A stretch of DNA of 64,000 bases from Quillaja saponaria (taxonomy: Eukaryota; Streptophyta; Magnoliopsida; Fabales; Quillajaceae). Under the pieces are notes generated by a model, which worked only from the letters and a program-made list of their open reading frames with translations, had not been told where the DNA came from and did no database searches. Every line of letters starts with the position of its first letter. Within the stretch, counting starts at the first letter, position 1. This document shows, in pieces, positions 23,763 to 35,534 of this stretch. A program made the position numbers and the translations under genes. The DNA lies in NCBI GenBank assembly GCA_029379385.1, contig CM055605.1, forward strand, positions 3,445,001-3,509,000. Reading direction: 5' to 3'.

Positions 23763-24600
23763 ACCAAATCAAATAAAGACACTCCTGAGCCAACGATCAT
23801 ATGTTCTGCTCTATGAGATTTTGAGTGTGATGTAATTGTTATTTATGGTTGATGTTGTTTAGCCCTAATGTTTGTATATTCAGTAGCATTGCTTAAAAGT
23901 AACTCTTTTTCAAACCAAGTTTGTTGAATGATCTCCTTTTCCATCTTAAATAGCTCTAATGTTTGCATATGTCAATTCCTGTAATTCTTTTTCAGACCAG
24001 ATTGTTCAATGACAATGTCAAACATAATGTTTCCTACTTCTTCTTCCCCCCCCCCCCCTTTTTTTTTTTTTTCCCTGAAGAGGAACCCAGTAAACCTGGT
24101 TCTATAAAGCTCAGGGCTTCTGAGGGCCATTTCAGGATCTAAGTAGCGTTTCTTTCGTGTTTTTAATTTCTTTTCCGAACCCTTCATTGGAAGCCAACCT
24201 GGTCTTGGAATGCACAAAATCAGCCTCTAAGCTTTTTCTGTTTTTCTTAGGACCAAAAAAAAAAAACTTTTTCTGTTTCTCACCTAAGCAGCTTGTAATC
24301 TGAAGCATGATCTCTTTTCAAAAGAGAAACCATGATTCTTATTTAAGTAATGATATCTTTTATTTTTAACTTATTTTTTGGTAATTAAAGTTAACACACC
24401 ATCTATTCCAAATTGCTTTTGGTTGTTGTTGAATAAAAGAAATTTGAGAAACACAAGAAAATAAATTTGAAAGCTATTTCCTTTTGTCTCTTTTAGAGGT
24501 GTTTATCTCACTTTTTGACAAGAAATTGGGAAACATGTTTTAAATTAAATTGAGTATCCACTATCAAAGTAGTTATTAGTCCTCACAGGCTTATTTAGGG
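23763..24600. other. 3' flank of kinase copy 1
   Basis: It aligns with 34307-35050 downstream of the second kinase and includes a candidate polyadenylation region (AATAAAG at 23772). A C-then-T homopolymer run at about 24046-24073 is an expected weak spot for sequencing. Confidence 0.5.
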
Positions 24601-24605
24601 AAAAG

Positions 24606-27600
24606 TGACACACCCCTCACTGAGGTATGACTGGCCGGAGAATTGAATAACCAATTCCGTCGTAATCCTGATTTCAAAACAAAATGACAAACCTGACTCA
24701 TAACCCAACTAAAGAATAAAACTAGCTTTTCTAAAATTGAAATTCACTTTAAAAGTTTACTTCCTGTAATAATTAACAAGTTACTAAAAATTTGGCAGAG
24801 ATTTCTTGCAATACAAAGCATGCCTTAAAATACAAATACATAATCGCATGATTTTACACAATAGAAACAAAAAAATAATAAGGAGCTTCGCTCCAACCAT
24901 ATCATTATCAAGAGAAATAACTAGACACTTACATCTTTCAAAATTAGACACCCCCACAGTTCTAGTGTAACTGTAAATTTTCATCCTTTAACTTCAAATT
25001 TGAGATATGATATTATCTTGTCGTACTCAATCGACAAGTCACAAGCTCAGCTACGCCACATAACGAACTCTTGTTACTAAAAAAAAAAATTTCACAAAAG
25101 AAAGGTGAGCCTTATGGATTCCGTGAGTGAAAAATCGTACTCAAAGGGTAGTAGCATCATTCAACACAAACGAATAATATACATATTAACATCATGTAAC
25201 ATAATTTGTATAACATTTCACTTTACACGGACACTTTGTAAGTTCTACAAATTCACATTCATATTACACACAGGAACATAATTTAAGTCAGGGCAACAAT
25301 ATCAAGCAAAGCAATCAAAGGGCCAACGAGTAACCCAGCCCCGCACAACATTATCATCCCTTACCAGGCATTTACGAGCCCTCACAACAAATTAATCTCA
25401 GTACACAATCCATCCCACCAGGGCTGAGCACTCAATTTAAAAAAAAACATTTATCAGAATCAGAATTTCTCATGATTTTAAATCAGGGTATCCAAGGTGT
25501 TCCTGGACTTTTAATTTCGGAGATAAAAATCGTTTTTCATAAAAATATCACTTTGTTGGCCCTTATCAACCACAACCAATGTCAAACAAAGCAACCAATA
25601 TCAAACAAACATAATTCAAATAAATTACTGAAATACTTTACTTGCTTACTTTTCATATATCAAGCATATTTAAATAAACATATAATCACAAATACTAATC
25701 TAGCCCCCAAAGGCAACAATTAACCACTCACCAGTAATCGATTTCATTCGTCATTCGTCACTCGCAATTGCGTCCATGCATCCCATCTGGTCCACAATAG
25801 AATAAGAAATTGAAATTCATATAACCAAATAATATTGAGTTCATAAACATTATTGTTATAATCTTTTAGTTACTAAGCTTATATATAATCTTGTATAGGT
25901 TTCTTTATGAAAGTTTTTAATTAAGCTATTACATGCCAATTAATATGAATTTGATTTTATGTGATAGGGTTAATGATAAAGAGACATTTTAAATGTCTTG
26001 ACAAAGTATATGGTAGGAGGAACCATTAGAAAAGATAGAAAGCACTTAATAAGTTAGAAATATTGAAACTGTCTAAATTTAGGATTTGGACCAGTGTCAA
26101 CTTTAACAGTTATACCTTTCTCTAGAAAATTCCGAATCCAGTTTCGTAAAATTTAAAAAATACTAGACACATGTAGATTTATAATGGTATATCATTTGTA
26201 ATTTTTAGATCTGTATATCAATACAGTTTATTGTTTGAAGTTGCATCAAATTCTGCAACACGCAGGATTTGACAGCTCTGACCTTACCTTAGTTAATCAC
26301 ACATAACTTTCTCTAGGAAAAACGTAATCCAATTCCGTTTGTTAGGTTTATTAATAGACAAGTATATCTATATTTATTATTCAAAAACTTTTCCTAAAAT
26401 CTGTCATTAACTAGCTCAATTTCTCACATGAACCAAAAACTGGGTACTACGAATCCTGCCTGACCTAGCCAGAGTTTAACACTATAACTCACAACATATT
26501 TGGGACCAAGCTACAAAATTTTGCAGACAATATTTTAAGACTATAAGCTACGTTTTATCTCTTGAACTCTTAATTTATTTCTACCTCCAAGACACTCGAA
26601 ATACTAAATTTTTCTAACTTACAAAGTCTGCCATTGCGTTCCTTCAATAACCACTTCAAAGTTAATTTTTCCAAGCATATTTCTTGAGAATTAAGTTCTC
26701 TTAACCCTTTATCTAAATATCTTACAATAAAGTTAATTAGTTCAATCTCATGTTTCCTAATTAACTATTTAGCAATTGAATCCTACATAAGTTAACTTAT
26801 ATATATATATATATATATATATTAACATTTAACTTGAACTAGTTATCTTGTCATTATATAGACATATATACACTAGTAATTCATGTATTTAACCTTTCTA
26901 ATTTAATATTTACTAATCTTAAATTATGTTTCAATAATTATATGCAACTACTATATATATTCATTTTCGGTAATCTTTGATTCAAAATTAATAACTCCTC
27001 TAATTTCAATAACAATTCTACTTAATTCAAACTTTTCCCTTTCCACTTACCTATCAATTGAAGTGCAGAATTCCTTCCTAATTCATCAACCATCAAGGAG
27101 TACTTCAACTTAAAGTAATTAATTAATTAAGAAAATCTTTAATATCAAATCCAGCTAGTACACCTGCTCCATGAACCAAGCTACTGTCGTTGTATATGGT
27201 GAAGCTGCTATCCACTTTCTTGCTAAATCCCCAACAATTAAACTTTAGATAATCTTCTCCACTTTCTTGAAGCTCATTGGAATTGTCACAATAAATCAAA
27301 TCCTATATATATATATACATATATATATAGAGCATGAAAAAAAGGTCAATTTAAGTCTCTCATAACACCAATGGCACCAAAACCAACTTGAAAGTTTAGT
27401 TTCTTAAGATTTGCAACAAGTCCTTTTCTTCTAAAGAAGCAAGAGCAATCATGTGAGTAAAAGTTCCTGCATAATTGTTTATACCATAATATTAGGTAAA
27501 GGTAATAATCATGAAACCCATAATCTGCAAAACTTGTCATCCTAACTATTATTATGAAACTGCCTAATCTCTACTCACGTGAGGAAGAATAAAATTGCCT

Positions 27601-28481
27601 ATCACTTGTTTTCTCTTCGGCAGTAACACTATCAACTCTAGTTGGGATCAAAGTCTAAGCTTTTTCAAGTCTAGTCAAACTCAAAAGAAGGGCACCTCTC
27701 TGTTCTCAACGGGCAGGACTCAAACAAACTCACCTCACACGACAAGAAAAAAAAATAAGCAGCCAAATAGGGGCAGAGGAGAGACGGAACAACAACAGCA
27801 AGCTACTGTTAGCTGCCTTTAATTGAGCAAATTTTTCAGCTTCTAATACTCTTACAACAAAGCTCCTAAGACGTACTAGAGGAAAGGAAGAGGAAAGCTT
27901 ACCAAGAGCTTGAACTTGGCTGCCCAAGAATTGAAAGACTCACGGCCAAAGACGGAATAAACAGGGGATGAAACTGTCTTGAACTAAACCAAAGAGAAAG
28001 AAGGCAGAGCACCGAGAAGGAACGTTTGGGAAGCAGGACATATAATCCAATCAAAGGCGATGCTGGAAAAGAAAAGAAACAAACAAGAAAAAGAAGAAGA
28101 AAATCTACAATACAAACCACATGAGGGGTCAACGTCAACCTCCCAATTATGTGGTGCAAAACAAATCCTATCACTTTTATATGTATAGATATATATATAT
28201 ATATATAATATTATATAAATACTTTTTAACTTATAAATACATAATACTTATTTAATCTTGCTACATCTATAAATATATTTATATACTTATTGTGCCTATA
28301 AAAAAAATTTTTATCAAATAAATTTGAAATTCCAAATTAACTAATTATGGAATGAAAATTAATTCTTGCTTCATTCTTATATTTATACAAACATTTAATT
28401 AATTTGTTTACATACTTGTTATTTTATAACAAAAATTTATATTCTACCTCAGAGAATTATTACATCTAATATATTATAACA
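24606..28481 (-). mobile_element. LTR-type retroelement insertion, probable solo LTR (3,876 bp)
   Basis: It begins TGACACACCCCTCACTGAGG and ends TATATTATAACA, so it has TG...CA ends, and it is flanked by a perfect 5-bp target duplication AAAAG at 24601-24605 and 28482-28486. The paralogous empty site in duplication unit 2 reads TTTAGGGAAAAGTATGCATC at 35370-35389 with one AAAAG. On the minus strand the right end reads GAGGGGTGTGTCA, like the GGGGTGTTACA ends of many plant Ty3-type LTRs, so I place it on minus. No reverse transcriptase, integrase or gag frame is visible and I see no second LTR copy inside. A long solo LTR is the simplest reading; a non-autonomous element is possible. TA-rich runs lie at 26797-26821, 27303-27329 and 28189-28206. 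Small open frames inside show no known domain. Confidence 0.75.
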
Positions 28482-28566
28482 AAAAGTATGCATCTTTTGG
28501 CTTTCAATATTTAGCATATGCTTTTAAAATTCGTTGTTATTGTGTCAACTGCTTCTTGTTAACAAT

Positions 28567-29391
28567 TATCTCACCCCATAGTCTACGTCAAATCCATTAA
28601 TTTGAACAGTATCTCCACATTCCTGTAAGACACCACGGCAGCTAAACCAAATTAGTCTGTCTGGATTCAAAGTTCAAACAATAATAAAGAAATAAAATAG
28701 TTATAACTGAGAATATCACACACTGACTTAGATCATTACCCAAAATCACAAAAATTAATATTTCAGTTTTCCCGTTATGATTAATTTATTATCGACAGCA
28801 AGTGCCACCCCCAGACATCCCATTTTTGACATCACGATGTTTAATATAAAACCTCCATATTTAGTAGTTCATCACAAGATTCTTAGAGAAAAAAACACCA
28901 AGTTATCTAAAGATTCGAATACTTAATGGCAACAGCTTGATTGTAGAATCAGCCAGTCTGTGAAATTCATCCTCCTGCAATAAAGAACTAAATTCACATT
29001 AATCAGTAGCAAAATCATTGCCAATTATCATAGACAACTTAATGCAGAATTTCCTATACAAAAATAAATAAATAAAATATATCATTTTCCCAAAATGGGA
29101 AAAAAGTTTCAGATACCCGAAATAGCAACTGGGAGGCATATTCAAGTTTCAGATATTTATCCCACTTCAATAAATAGCAGCTGGGCCTTGATACTCGTCT
29201 TCGATGTTCAAATTGCGAGAGCAGAAGTTTCTAGAAGCAATAGATCGAGGAGAAACATGAGGTTCCGATGCTTCCACAAGGAGAAATCGAGCCCTCTGAA
29301 GCGGAGAAGAAGACGAATATCTGGATGATAATGATTTTGAGGCTTTTAGAAACCCGGAGACCCTTCTCAGTAAGAGCGCCTTGGAAGCCAT
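28567..29391 (-). pseudogene. Truncated frataxin pseudogene
   Basis: Exon 1 (from the ATG at 29391, MASKALLLRRV), most of exon 2 (about 28940-28985) and exon 3 (about 28580-28625) can be matched to the intact gene. Exons 4 and 5 are absent because the duplication boundary falls in intron 3. A deletion of about 30 bp removed the exon 1 splice donor (CCAGCTGCTATTTATTGA now gives a stop), and another deletion removed the 3' part of exon 2 with its donor. The core domain is lost, so the copy cannot make frataxin. The exon 1 targeting peptide is still open and could be translated as a short peptide if transcribed. Confidence 0.9.
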
Positions 29392-29718
29392 AGCTGATTG
29401 ATTACTGAAACAGCTTCTCTGTTTGCAATTTGGGGGATACAATAGGTTCGTCTCCTTTGAAGGTTCAAATTTGGGCTAGTGACAGTGACAAGGAAGCCCA
29501 ACTCCGTATTGGGCTCAATAACCCATGTACTAAAAATGGGCTTGTCATCTTATTTGCTATTATAATTATAGGAGAATCACTTCTTTCTTCTTTTTGGTTA
29601 AGTTTGGGTTTGAGAAAAAAAAAAAGCTGGTGACATTGTTGAACATTTTTAATGTTTGTGCCTAATATCTAGACAATGTTGTGCACCTATCATTTGTCCA
29701 TGTTTGTTCATTCAATAC

Positions 29719-29996
29719 CCTCAGATTTCGCATCATCCTTTTGCTAGTGTTATTGAGGATTGCCGCAGTTTGTTGAAACGTAATTGGAATTGTACATTAT
29801 CATATTATTATCATGAAGCGAATATGTGTGTTGATTACCTGTTATTTTGTGTCATTCCACCACAATTGGGGACACAATTTGGGATAATCCACCTCATTCT
29901 CTTGGCCCTCTTCTTGTGGCTGATGCCATGGGATTTTTTTCTTCTGTACTTTCCTTAGCACAAGGGAAAAAAATAATAATAATAAATAAATAAAAA
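29719..29996 (+). mobile_element. 5'-truncated LINE-like fragment (RNase H end)
   Basis: This stretch is absent from the same place in unit 1 (about 19758). It reads HHPFASVIEDCRSLLKRNW, then HEANMCVDYL, the pattern of the C-terminal RNase H-like domain of plant non-LTR retrotransposons (HPLASLI..CR.L, REAN..AD.L). A stop follows, then an A/T-rich tail of AAT and AAAT units (about 29967-29996). About ten bases of the target seem to be missing relative to unit 1, so no clean target duplication is seen. Confidence 0.6.
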
Positions 29997-30784
29997 TTCA
30001 AGGGCAATGCAGGTGGTGAGACATGACTTGATCATGAATTTTGGTCAACATTATGATTTTCCTAGTCATGTTACTTATTTTCCCATTCTGATTTTGGTAA
30101 CCATAAATACACACACGGTCAGATGGCCAAAGATTCCTCGGCTTGGTAGATGAAGAGTGACAAGAGAAGAATAGGAAAATAGAAAAAGAAAAAAAAAAAA
30201 GTATATTTCTTAGCCATCGGGTTTGACAGTTTGAGGAATTGATGTTGCAACAACATCAGGTCAGGTCAGGTCAGCCGAGGAAATGTAACCAGTCTAGGCA
30301 TTTGTTCCTCTTGAATGCATGTCTCAGACCTGCAATGGAAAAGGTCAATATAAGGATTCATGTGGAAACCAATCCAATCTTCTGGGGATGTCACATATAT
30401 TCAATTTCTTAAGAGATGACTGAGTGCCAAAGATGCTACCATTTAATTGTGCTTTCAACTTTCTAGAATTTTGTTTTTCCACGTTCACGATAGTCCAAGC
30501 TTTAGCTATGGACTTGTAGACAATTACCTCGAGCAAAGACCACCTCTTGGCTCTTGCAAAACAAAACAACTCTGCTTGTGGTAAACTCTATGGAGCTCTG
30601 AGTCTTAAAATCAGTTTTGCATATAATTGACCTTTAGTATAATTGGTTTGAAAATTTTATTGGTTTCTTGCAAAATAAAATAAAGGATAGCGGGGTACAG
30701 CTGCTGAGAATTAAACCTTGGAAGACCATTGAATTATGGTTAACCTTCATAACTGGATACCTTTTACATACTCTAGCTTTGAAT

Positions 30785-30886
30785 AGCCAGGACCACCCTC
30801 ATGGTTCAGCGGTATTCCCCTCCTTTCACCATTCACTAAGTCCAGGTTCAGGTGTGTCTGACCTCCCTCCCCTAAAAAAGAAAAAA
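30785..30886 (+). mobile_element. Short SINE-like retroposon with perfect 10-bp target duplication
   Basis: A 102-bp segment flanked by AGCTTTGAAT at 30775-30784 and 30887-30896. It ends in an A-rich tail (CTAAAAAAGAAAAAAA) and contains possible tRNA-like promoter boxes: TGGTTCAGCGGTA (about 30802-30814) and CCAGGTTCAGGT (30842-30853). The corresponding site in unit 1 (20535-20544, AGCTTTGGAT) is empty. Tail, target duplication and empty site together show target-primed retroposition after the tandem duplication. Confidence 0.75.
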
Positions 30887-31804
30887 AGCTTTGAATGGTT
30901 CAATTACCCTGCAGTCTTGTTCTCGTGTAAACTCGGCAGTGCCTCCACCACCTTTAAATCACAGGAAAGATTATTATTTTTGGGAGTGAAAGGGATGGTG
31001 TACGATTTCCAACAAGGCAAACACAAATTTTTTTGTCCTTTTGCAATCTCCTTAAATTGGTGGCCAAGAGAATTAGGAATCTGATCATTAAGGCCCTACC
31101 CACACTACGACTGAAGCACCCCATATCGACCTTAGTGAATCAGATTGTTATTATTATTTTTATTATTGAAACAAATATAACATTTAAATTGAATCAATAA
31201 AATATAATTTTTAATTTTTTTAAAAATAATCTATTTATTAAATATTACTGAGATTATAAGTAATAAATATTATAAATTTTTTATTTATAAAAATTTAATA
31301 AATAAACTGATAATACCTGTTAAATTTTTTAAAATTTTTTTATCGCCCATTGTCCTTCTCTTTACTATCCTCTATTAAGTATTACCCCACTCTCATTTGT
31401 TTAACTTTTCCAGCAATTTGACATTGAAACTTATTTAACAATATTTGAAGTCTAAATAATTTTATATTATTATAATAAATAATGATGATTGATATCAAGG
31501 ATACCTATTTTTACTTGCTGTAAATATTGACATTGAATTAAATAAATTTAAAATTTGTTAAGAGTATAAAATCATGATTGAGGTTTTCCCAAAGTGGGGG
31601 TTAGGAAGGTTCTTTGACTAGTCGCCTGAAGGTGGGACACAAGGATGACCTACAAAGTACAAAATCCCTTTTGTCCTAGAAAGTTTTTTCTTGACTTCAG
31701 TCACAGCTATGACATTTCCTGGTGAGCATTTAGTACTTAACACCTGTTCTTGAACTCAGTCCGTCTATAAAACATCTTGCTTCTCAGTGAAAGTTTCTGC
31801 AGCC

Positions 31805-34306
31805 ATGGCGAACATAAACAAACTATGGTTGTTGTTTCCTGTTGTCATACTATGTTTCTCTTCACAGATCCACCATTCCCTTGGAGCTGACACCATTTCT
31901 GCCAACCAATCTCTTTCTGGTGACCAAACTATTGTTTCCATTGGTGAAGTCTTTGAGTTGGGTTTCTTCAATCCAGGCAATTCTTCAAACTACTATATAG
32001 GCATGTGGTATAAAAAAATCTCTCCGCAGACCGTAGTTTGGGTTGCAAACAGAGAAAACCCAGTATTGGATAAAAATTCTGCAGAATTAAGAATATTAGA
32101 AGGCAATCTAGTCCTCTTTAACGGGTCTCGACTGCCAATTTGGTCCACAAATTTAAAGTCCAGCAATTCAAGTTCTGAAATAGCTGTACTTCGTAACAAT
32201 GGGAATCTTGTTCTGAGAGATAGCTCTAATGCATCAGAGCTCCTATGGCAGAGTTTCGATTATCCAGCACATACATGGCTTCCAGATAGTAAAATGAGCC
32301 GGAACAAGAAAACAAATAAGAGCCAAATTCTTACTTCATGGAAGAATTCACAGGATCCTGCACCTGGGCTCTTCTCCCTTGAGCTAGACCCAAAGGGAAG
32401 CACTGCATATATTATTCTGTGGAACAGGTCTGAACAGTACTGGACAAGTGGTGCTTGGAATGGTCAATTTTTCAGCTCGGTTCCTGAAATGAGGGTGGTG
32501 AGGGCCAATATTCATTTCAATTTTAATTTTTTCTCAAATGAGGAAGAGGAATATTTCATCTTTTCACTTAATATGTCTCGATTCGAGTTGGATGTTTTGG
32601 GGCAGATCCAGGTATCCTCGTGGATTGAAGGTGCTCGAGTATGGAACTTGTATTGGTCTCAGCCATTGCAACAATGTGAAGTTTATGCATTGTGTGGGGC
32701 ATTTGGCAGCTGCAACGACGAGTCCCAACAATACTGTAATTGTTTGACAGGTTTTGTGCCCAAGTTTAGGAGTGATTGGGATTTAAAAGACTACTCAGGA
32801 GGGTGTGTGAGGAGAGCCAGTTTGCAGTGTGGGAATACCAGTCTTGCTAATGGGGAAAAGGACAAGTTTTTAAAGTTATACAGCATCGGTTTACCTGAAC
32901 ATGGACAATCTTTGGAGGTTGGAAGTGCTGAGGAATGCGAGTCAACCTGCTTGAATAACTGCTCCTGCGAGGCCTTTGCTTATGACAATAGTGGGTGTTC
33001 AATTTGGGGTGGAGATCTATTGAATATGAAACAACTTGCAGAAGATGATAGTAGAGGAAAAATTTTAAACATCAAACTTGCGGCTTCTGAGTTTTCAATC
33101 CCTAAAAATAGTAAGGGTATGCTTGTAGGTGTTGCTGTTGGTTCAGTTACTGCAGTAGTGGTTCTTCTAGGCCTTCTTGTGTTTCTGATCCTGAGAAGAA
33201 GGAGATTAGTCGGAATAGGAAAAGCAGTGGAGGGTTCACTAATGGCATTTGGGTACAGAGATTTGCAAAATGCAACAAAGAATTTCTCAGAAAAATTGGG
33301 AGGAGGAGGTTTTGGTTCTGTTTTCAAGGGAGCCTTGCCCGATTCGTCATTCATAGCAGTGAAAAAGCTTGAAAGCATTAGTCAAGGGGAGAAGCAGTTC
33401 CGAACAGAAGTCTGCACAATTGGGACAATCCAACATGTTAACCTCGTCCGGCTTCGTGGTTTCTGCTCTGAAGGTACCAAAAAATTGCTTGTATATGATT
33501 ACATGCCAAATGGCTCTTTAGATTCTCATCTGTTTCAAGGAAAAAACTCCCCATTGAATTGGAAAACAAGGTATGAAATTGCTCTGGGGACAGCTAGGGG
33601 GTTGACTTATCTCCATGAGAAGTGCAGAGATTGCATCGTACACTGTGATATCAAGCCGGAAAACATTCTATTAGATTCTGAATTTTGTCCAAAAGTGGCC
33701 GATTTTGGCTTGGCAAAGCTAATTGGGCGAGATTTTAGCCGCGTTCTGACAACCATGAGAGGGACAAGAGGCTATCTTGCCCCAGAGTGGATTTCTGGAG
33801 TGGCAATCACAGCCAAAGCAGATGTTTACAGCTATGGAATGATGCTTTTTGAATTTGTATCTGGCAGGAGGAACTCTGAACCATCTGAAGATGGAAAGGT
33901 TAAGTTTTTCCCGACTTGGGCTGCAAGCATTATAATCAAAGAAGACGATGTCCTGAGCCTGTTAGACCCTATATTGGATGGAAATGCTGATGTAGAAGAG
34001 CTTCTTCGAATTTGTAAAGTTGCTTACTGGTGCGTCCAAGACGATGAAACTCACCGGCCGTCAATGGGTCAGGTAGTTCAAATACTTGAAGGAGTTCTGG
34101 ACGTGAATTTGCCATCAGTTCCTAGGTCCCTCCAAGTGTTTGTGGACAACCAGGAGAACATTATTTTTTTCACTGAATCAACCTCCACCGAAAGTTCACA
34201 GGTAAAGAGCACCGCCTCCACTGAAAGTTCACTGGTAAAGAGCAACACCTCCCCTGCCTCCAATCAAACCAAGAGTAACACATCGTTAGCGAGCTCCGAG
34301 CCCTGA
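31805..34306 (+). CDS. G-type lectin S-receptor-like Ser/Thr kinase, copy 2
   Basis: Intronless, 833 residues, start at the ATG in GCCATGG (the GTG at 31787 is not used, as in copy 1). Architecture equals copy 1: signal peptide, bulb-type lectin domain, EGF-like and PAN cysteines, one transmembrane helix, and a kinase with GGGGFGSVFKG, AVKK, HCDIKPEN, ADFGLAK and APEW. Differences cluster in the ectodomain: an extra Arg-Val-Val near SVPEMR, and a shortened segment (FSLNMSRFELD against FSLYNNSILSRFVMD). The kinase domain is almost unchanged, including the non-RD catalytic loop. The promoter was duplicated too but now holds a SINE-like insertion about 0.9 kb upstream. Both genes look functional. 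Divergent ectodomains with a conserved kinase fit ligand-side diversification, which is inference. Confidence 0.95.
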   Translation: MANINKLWLLFPVVILCFSSQIHHSLGADTISANQSLSGDQTIVSIGEVFELGFFNPGNSSNYYIGMWYKKISPQTVVWVANRENPVLDKNSAELRILEGNLVLFNGSRLPIWSTNLKSSNSSSEIAVLRNNGNLVLRDSSNASELLWQSFDYPAHTWLPDSKMSRNKKTNKSQILTSWKNSQDPAPGLFSLELDPKGSTAYIILWNRSEQYWTSGAWNGQFFSSVPEMRVVRANIHFNFNFFSNEEEEYFIFSLNMSRFELDVLGQIQVSSWIEGARVWNLYWSQPLQQCEVYALCGAFGSCNDESQQYCNCLTGFVPKFRSDWDLKDYSGGCVRRASLQCGNTSLANGEKDKFLKLYSIGLPEHGQSLEVGSAEECESTCLNNCSCEAFAYDNSGCSIWGGDLLNMKQLAEDDSRGKILNIKLAASEFSIPKNSKGMLVGVAVGSVTAVVVLLGLLVFLILRRRRLVGIGKAVEGSLMAFGYRDLQNATKNFSEKLGGGGFGSVFKGALPDSSFIAVKKLESISQGEKQFRTEVCTIGTIQHVNLVRLRGFCSEGTKKLLVYDYMPNGSLDSHLFQGKNSPLNWKTRYEIALGTARGLTYLHEKCRDCIVHCDIKPENILLDSEFCPKVADFGLAKLIGRDFSRVLTTMRGTRGYLAPEWISGVAITAKADVYSYGMMLFEFVSGRRNSEPSEDGKVKFFPTWAASIIIKEDDVLSLLDPILDGNADVEELLRICKVAYWCVQDDETHRPSMGQVVQILEGVLDVNLPSVPRSLQVFVDNQENIIFFTESTSTESSQVKSTASTESSLVKSNTSPASNQTKSNTSLASSEP

Positions 34307-35534
34307 ACCAAATCAAATAAAGACACTCCTGAGCCAACGATCACATGTTCTGCTCTATGAGATTTTGAGTGTGTTGTAATTGTTATTTATGGCTAATGTT
34401 GTTTAGCCCTGATGTTTGTATATTCAATAGCATTGCTTCAAAATAATTCCTTTTCAAACCAAGTTTGTTGAATATCTCCTTTTCCATCTTAAATAACTCT
34501 AATGTTTGCACATGTCTATTCATGTAATTCTTTTTCAGACCAAGTTTTCCAATGACAATGTCGAACATAATGTTTTCTACTTCTTCTTCGTGTTTTTTTT
34601 TTTTTTGTTTTTTTTTTTCTTCAGTGTTTTTAATTTCTTTTCCTAACCCTTCATCGAAAGCCAACCTGGTCTTGGAAATGCTAATAAGCAGCCTCCAAGC
34701 TTTTTCTGTTTTTCTTAGCAAGAAAAAAAGAAAGCTTTTTCTGTTTTTGGCCAAAGCAGCTTGTAAGCTGAAGCATGATCATTTTTCAAAAGTGAAACCA
34801 TGAGTCTTATTTAAGTAATGATATCTTTTATTTTTAACTTATTTTTTGGTAATTAAAGTTAACAAATCATCTATTCCAAATTGCTTTTTGTTGTTGTTGA
34901 ATAAAAGAAACTTGAGAAACACAGAAAATAAATTTGAAAGCTTTTTATTTGTTCTCTTTTTAGAGGTGTTTATCTTTCTTTTTGACAAGAAATTGTGAAA
35001 CATGTTGTATATTAAATTGAGTGTCCAGTATCAAAGTATTATTTGTCCTCACAGACTTCTAACCTATAAGGAAGTTCCCCGTGGGCTGTGCAAGTTTTAC
35101 AGAAATTTACTACCTTCACAAAATGATTTAAATGCACTTTTTTTATGAACTTTATTACACCTTCAGGGCAAAAAATATCAGTAAACTCAATGAAAAATAA
35201 AGTAAGCAGCACAGGGTTAATGTTTCTCAACTATCCTCGGATTCCACGTGGCATGCACTTATTTGATGTTACTCAAATAATTGATTGCTTTTATTTTTAT
35301 TATTATTAGTATGCTTCCAAACTCCACATCAACCTTCTTTTCTAGTGAGCTTCTTTTTTATGGAAACTTTTAGGGAAAAGTATGCATCTTTTGGCTTTCA
35401 ATATTTAGAATATGCTTTTAAAATTTGTAATTTGATTTATTTTTATTGTTTCTCTTCTTTTGAACTCTATAGAGGGATTAATAGTGTTAGTAACAAATTC
35501 ATTGTTAGTGTGTCATTTGCTACTCGTTAACAAT

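Larger units (their letters stand above)
18559..28562. repeat. Tandem duplication, unit 1
   Basis: This block (frataxin exons 1-3, receptor kinase gene and its 3' flank) recurs at 28563-35534. The start is in frataxin intron 3, where CAAT (18559-18562) precedes TATCTCACC. The last part of the unit, 28487-28562, matches 35381-35530 at the end of unit 2, minus about 75 bp. Unit 1 contains a later LTR-type insertion (24606-28481). It also lacks about 310 bp present in unit 2 at about 35060-35370. Confidence 0.85.
28563..35534. repeat. Tandem duplication, unit 2
   Basis: Second copy of the block described at 18559. The junction at 28563-28566 is CAAT, preceded by the unit-end sequence (CTTGTTAA) and followed by frataxin intron 3 sequence (TATCTCACC). 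Unit 2 ends at 35531-35534 with the same CAAT, followed by unique sequence (AAAGGAATG). It carries a LINE-like fragment and a SINE-like insertion that unit 1 lacks. Confidence 0.85.

Noticed and set aside
27595..28174. Open frames near the right end of the LTR-type insertion
   Set aside because: Low-complexity peptides with no retroelement domain; too short to be gag or pol.
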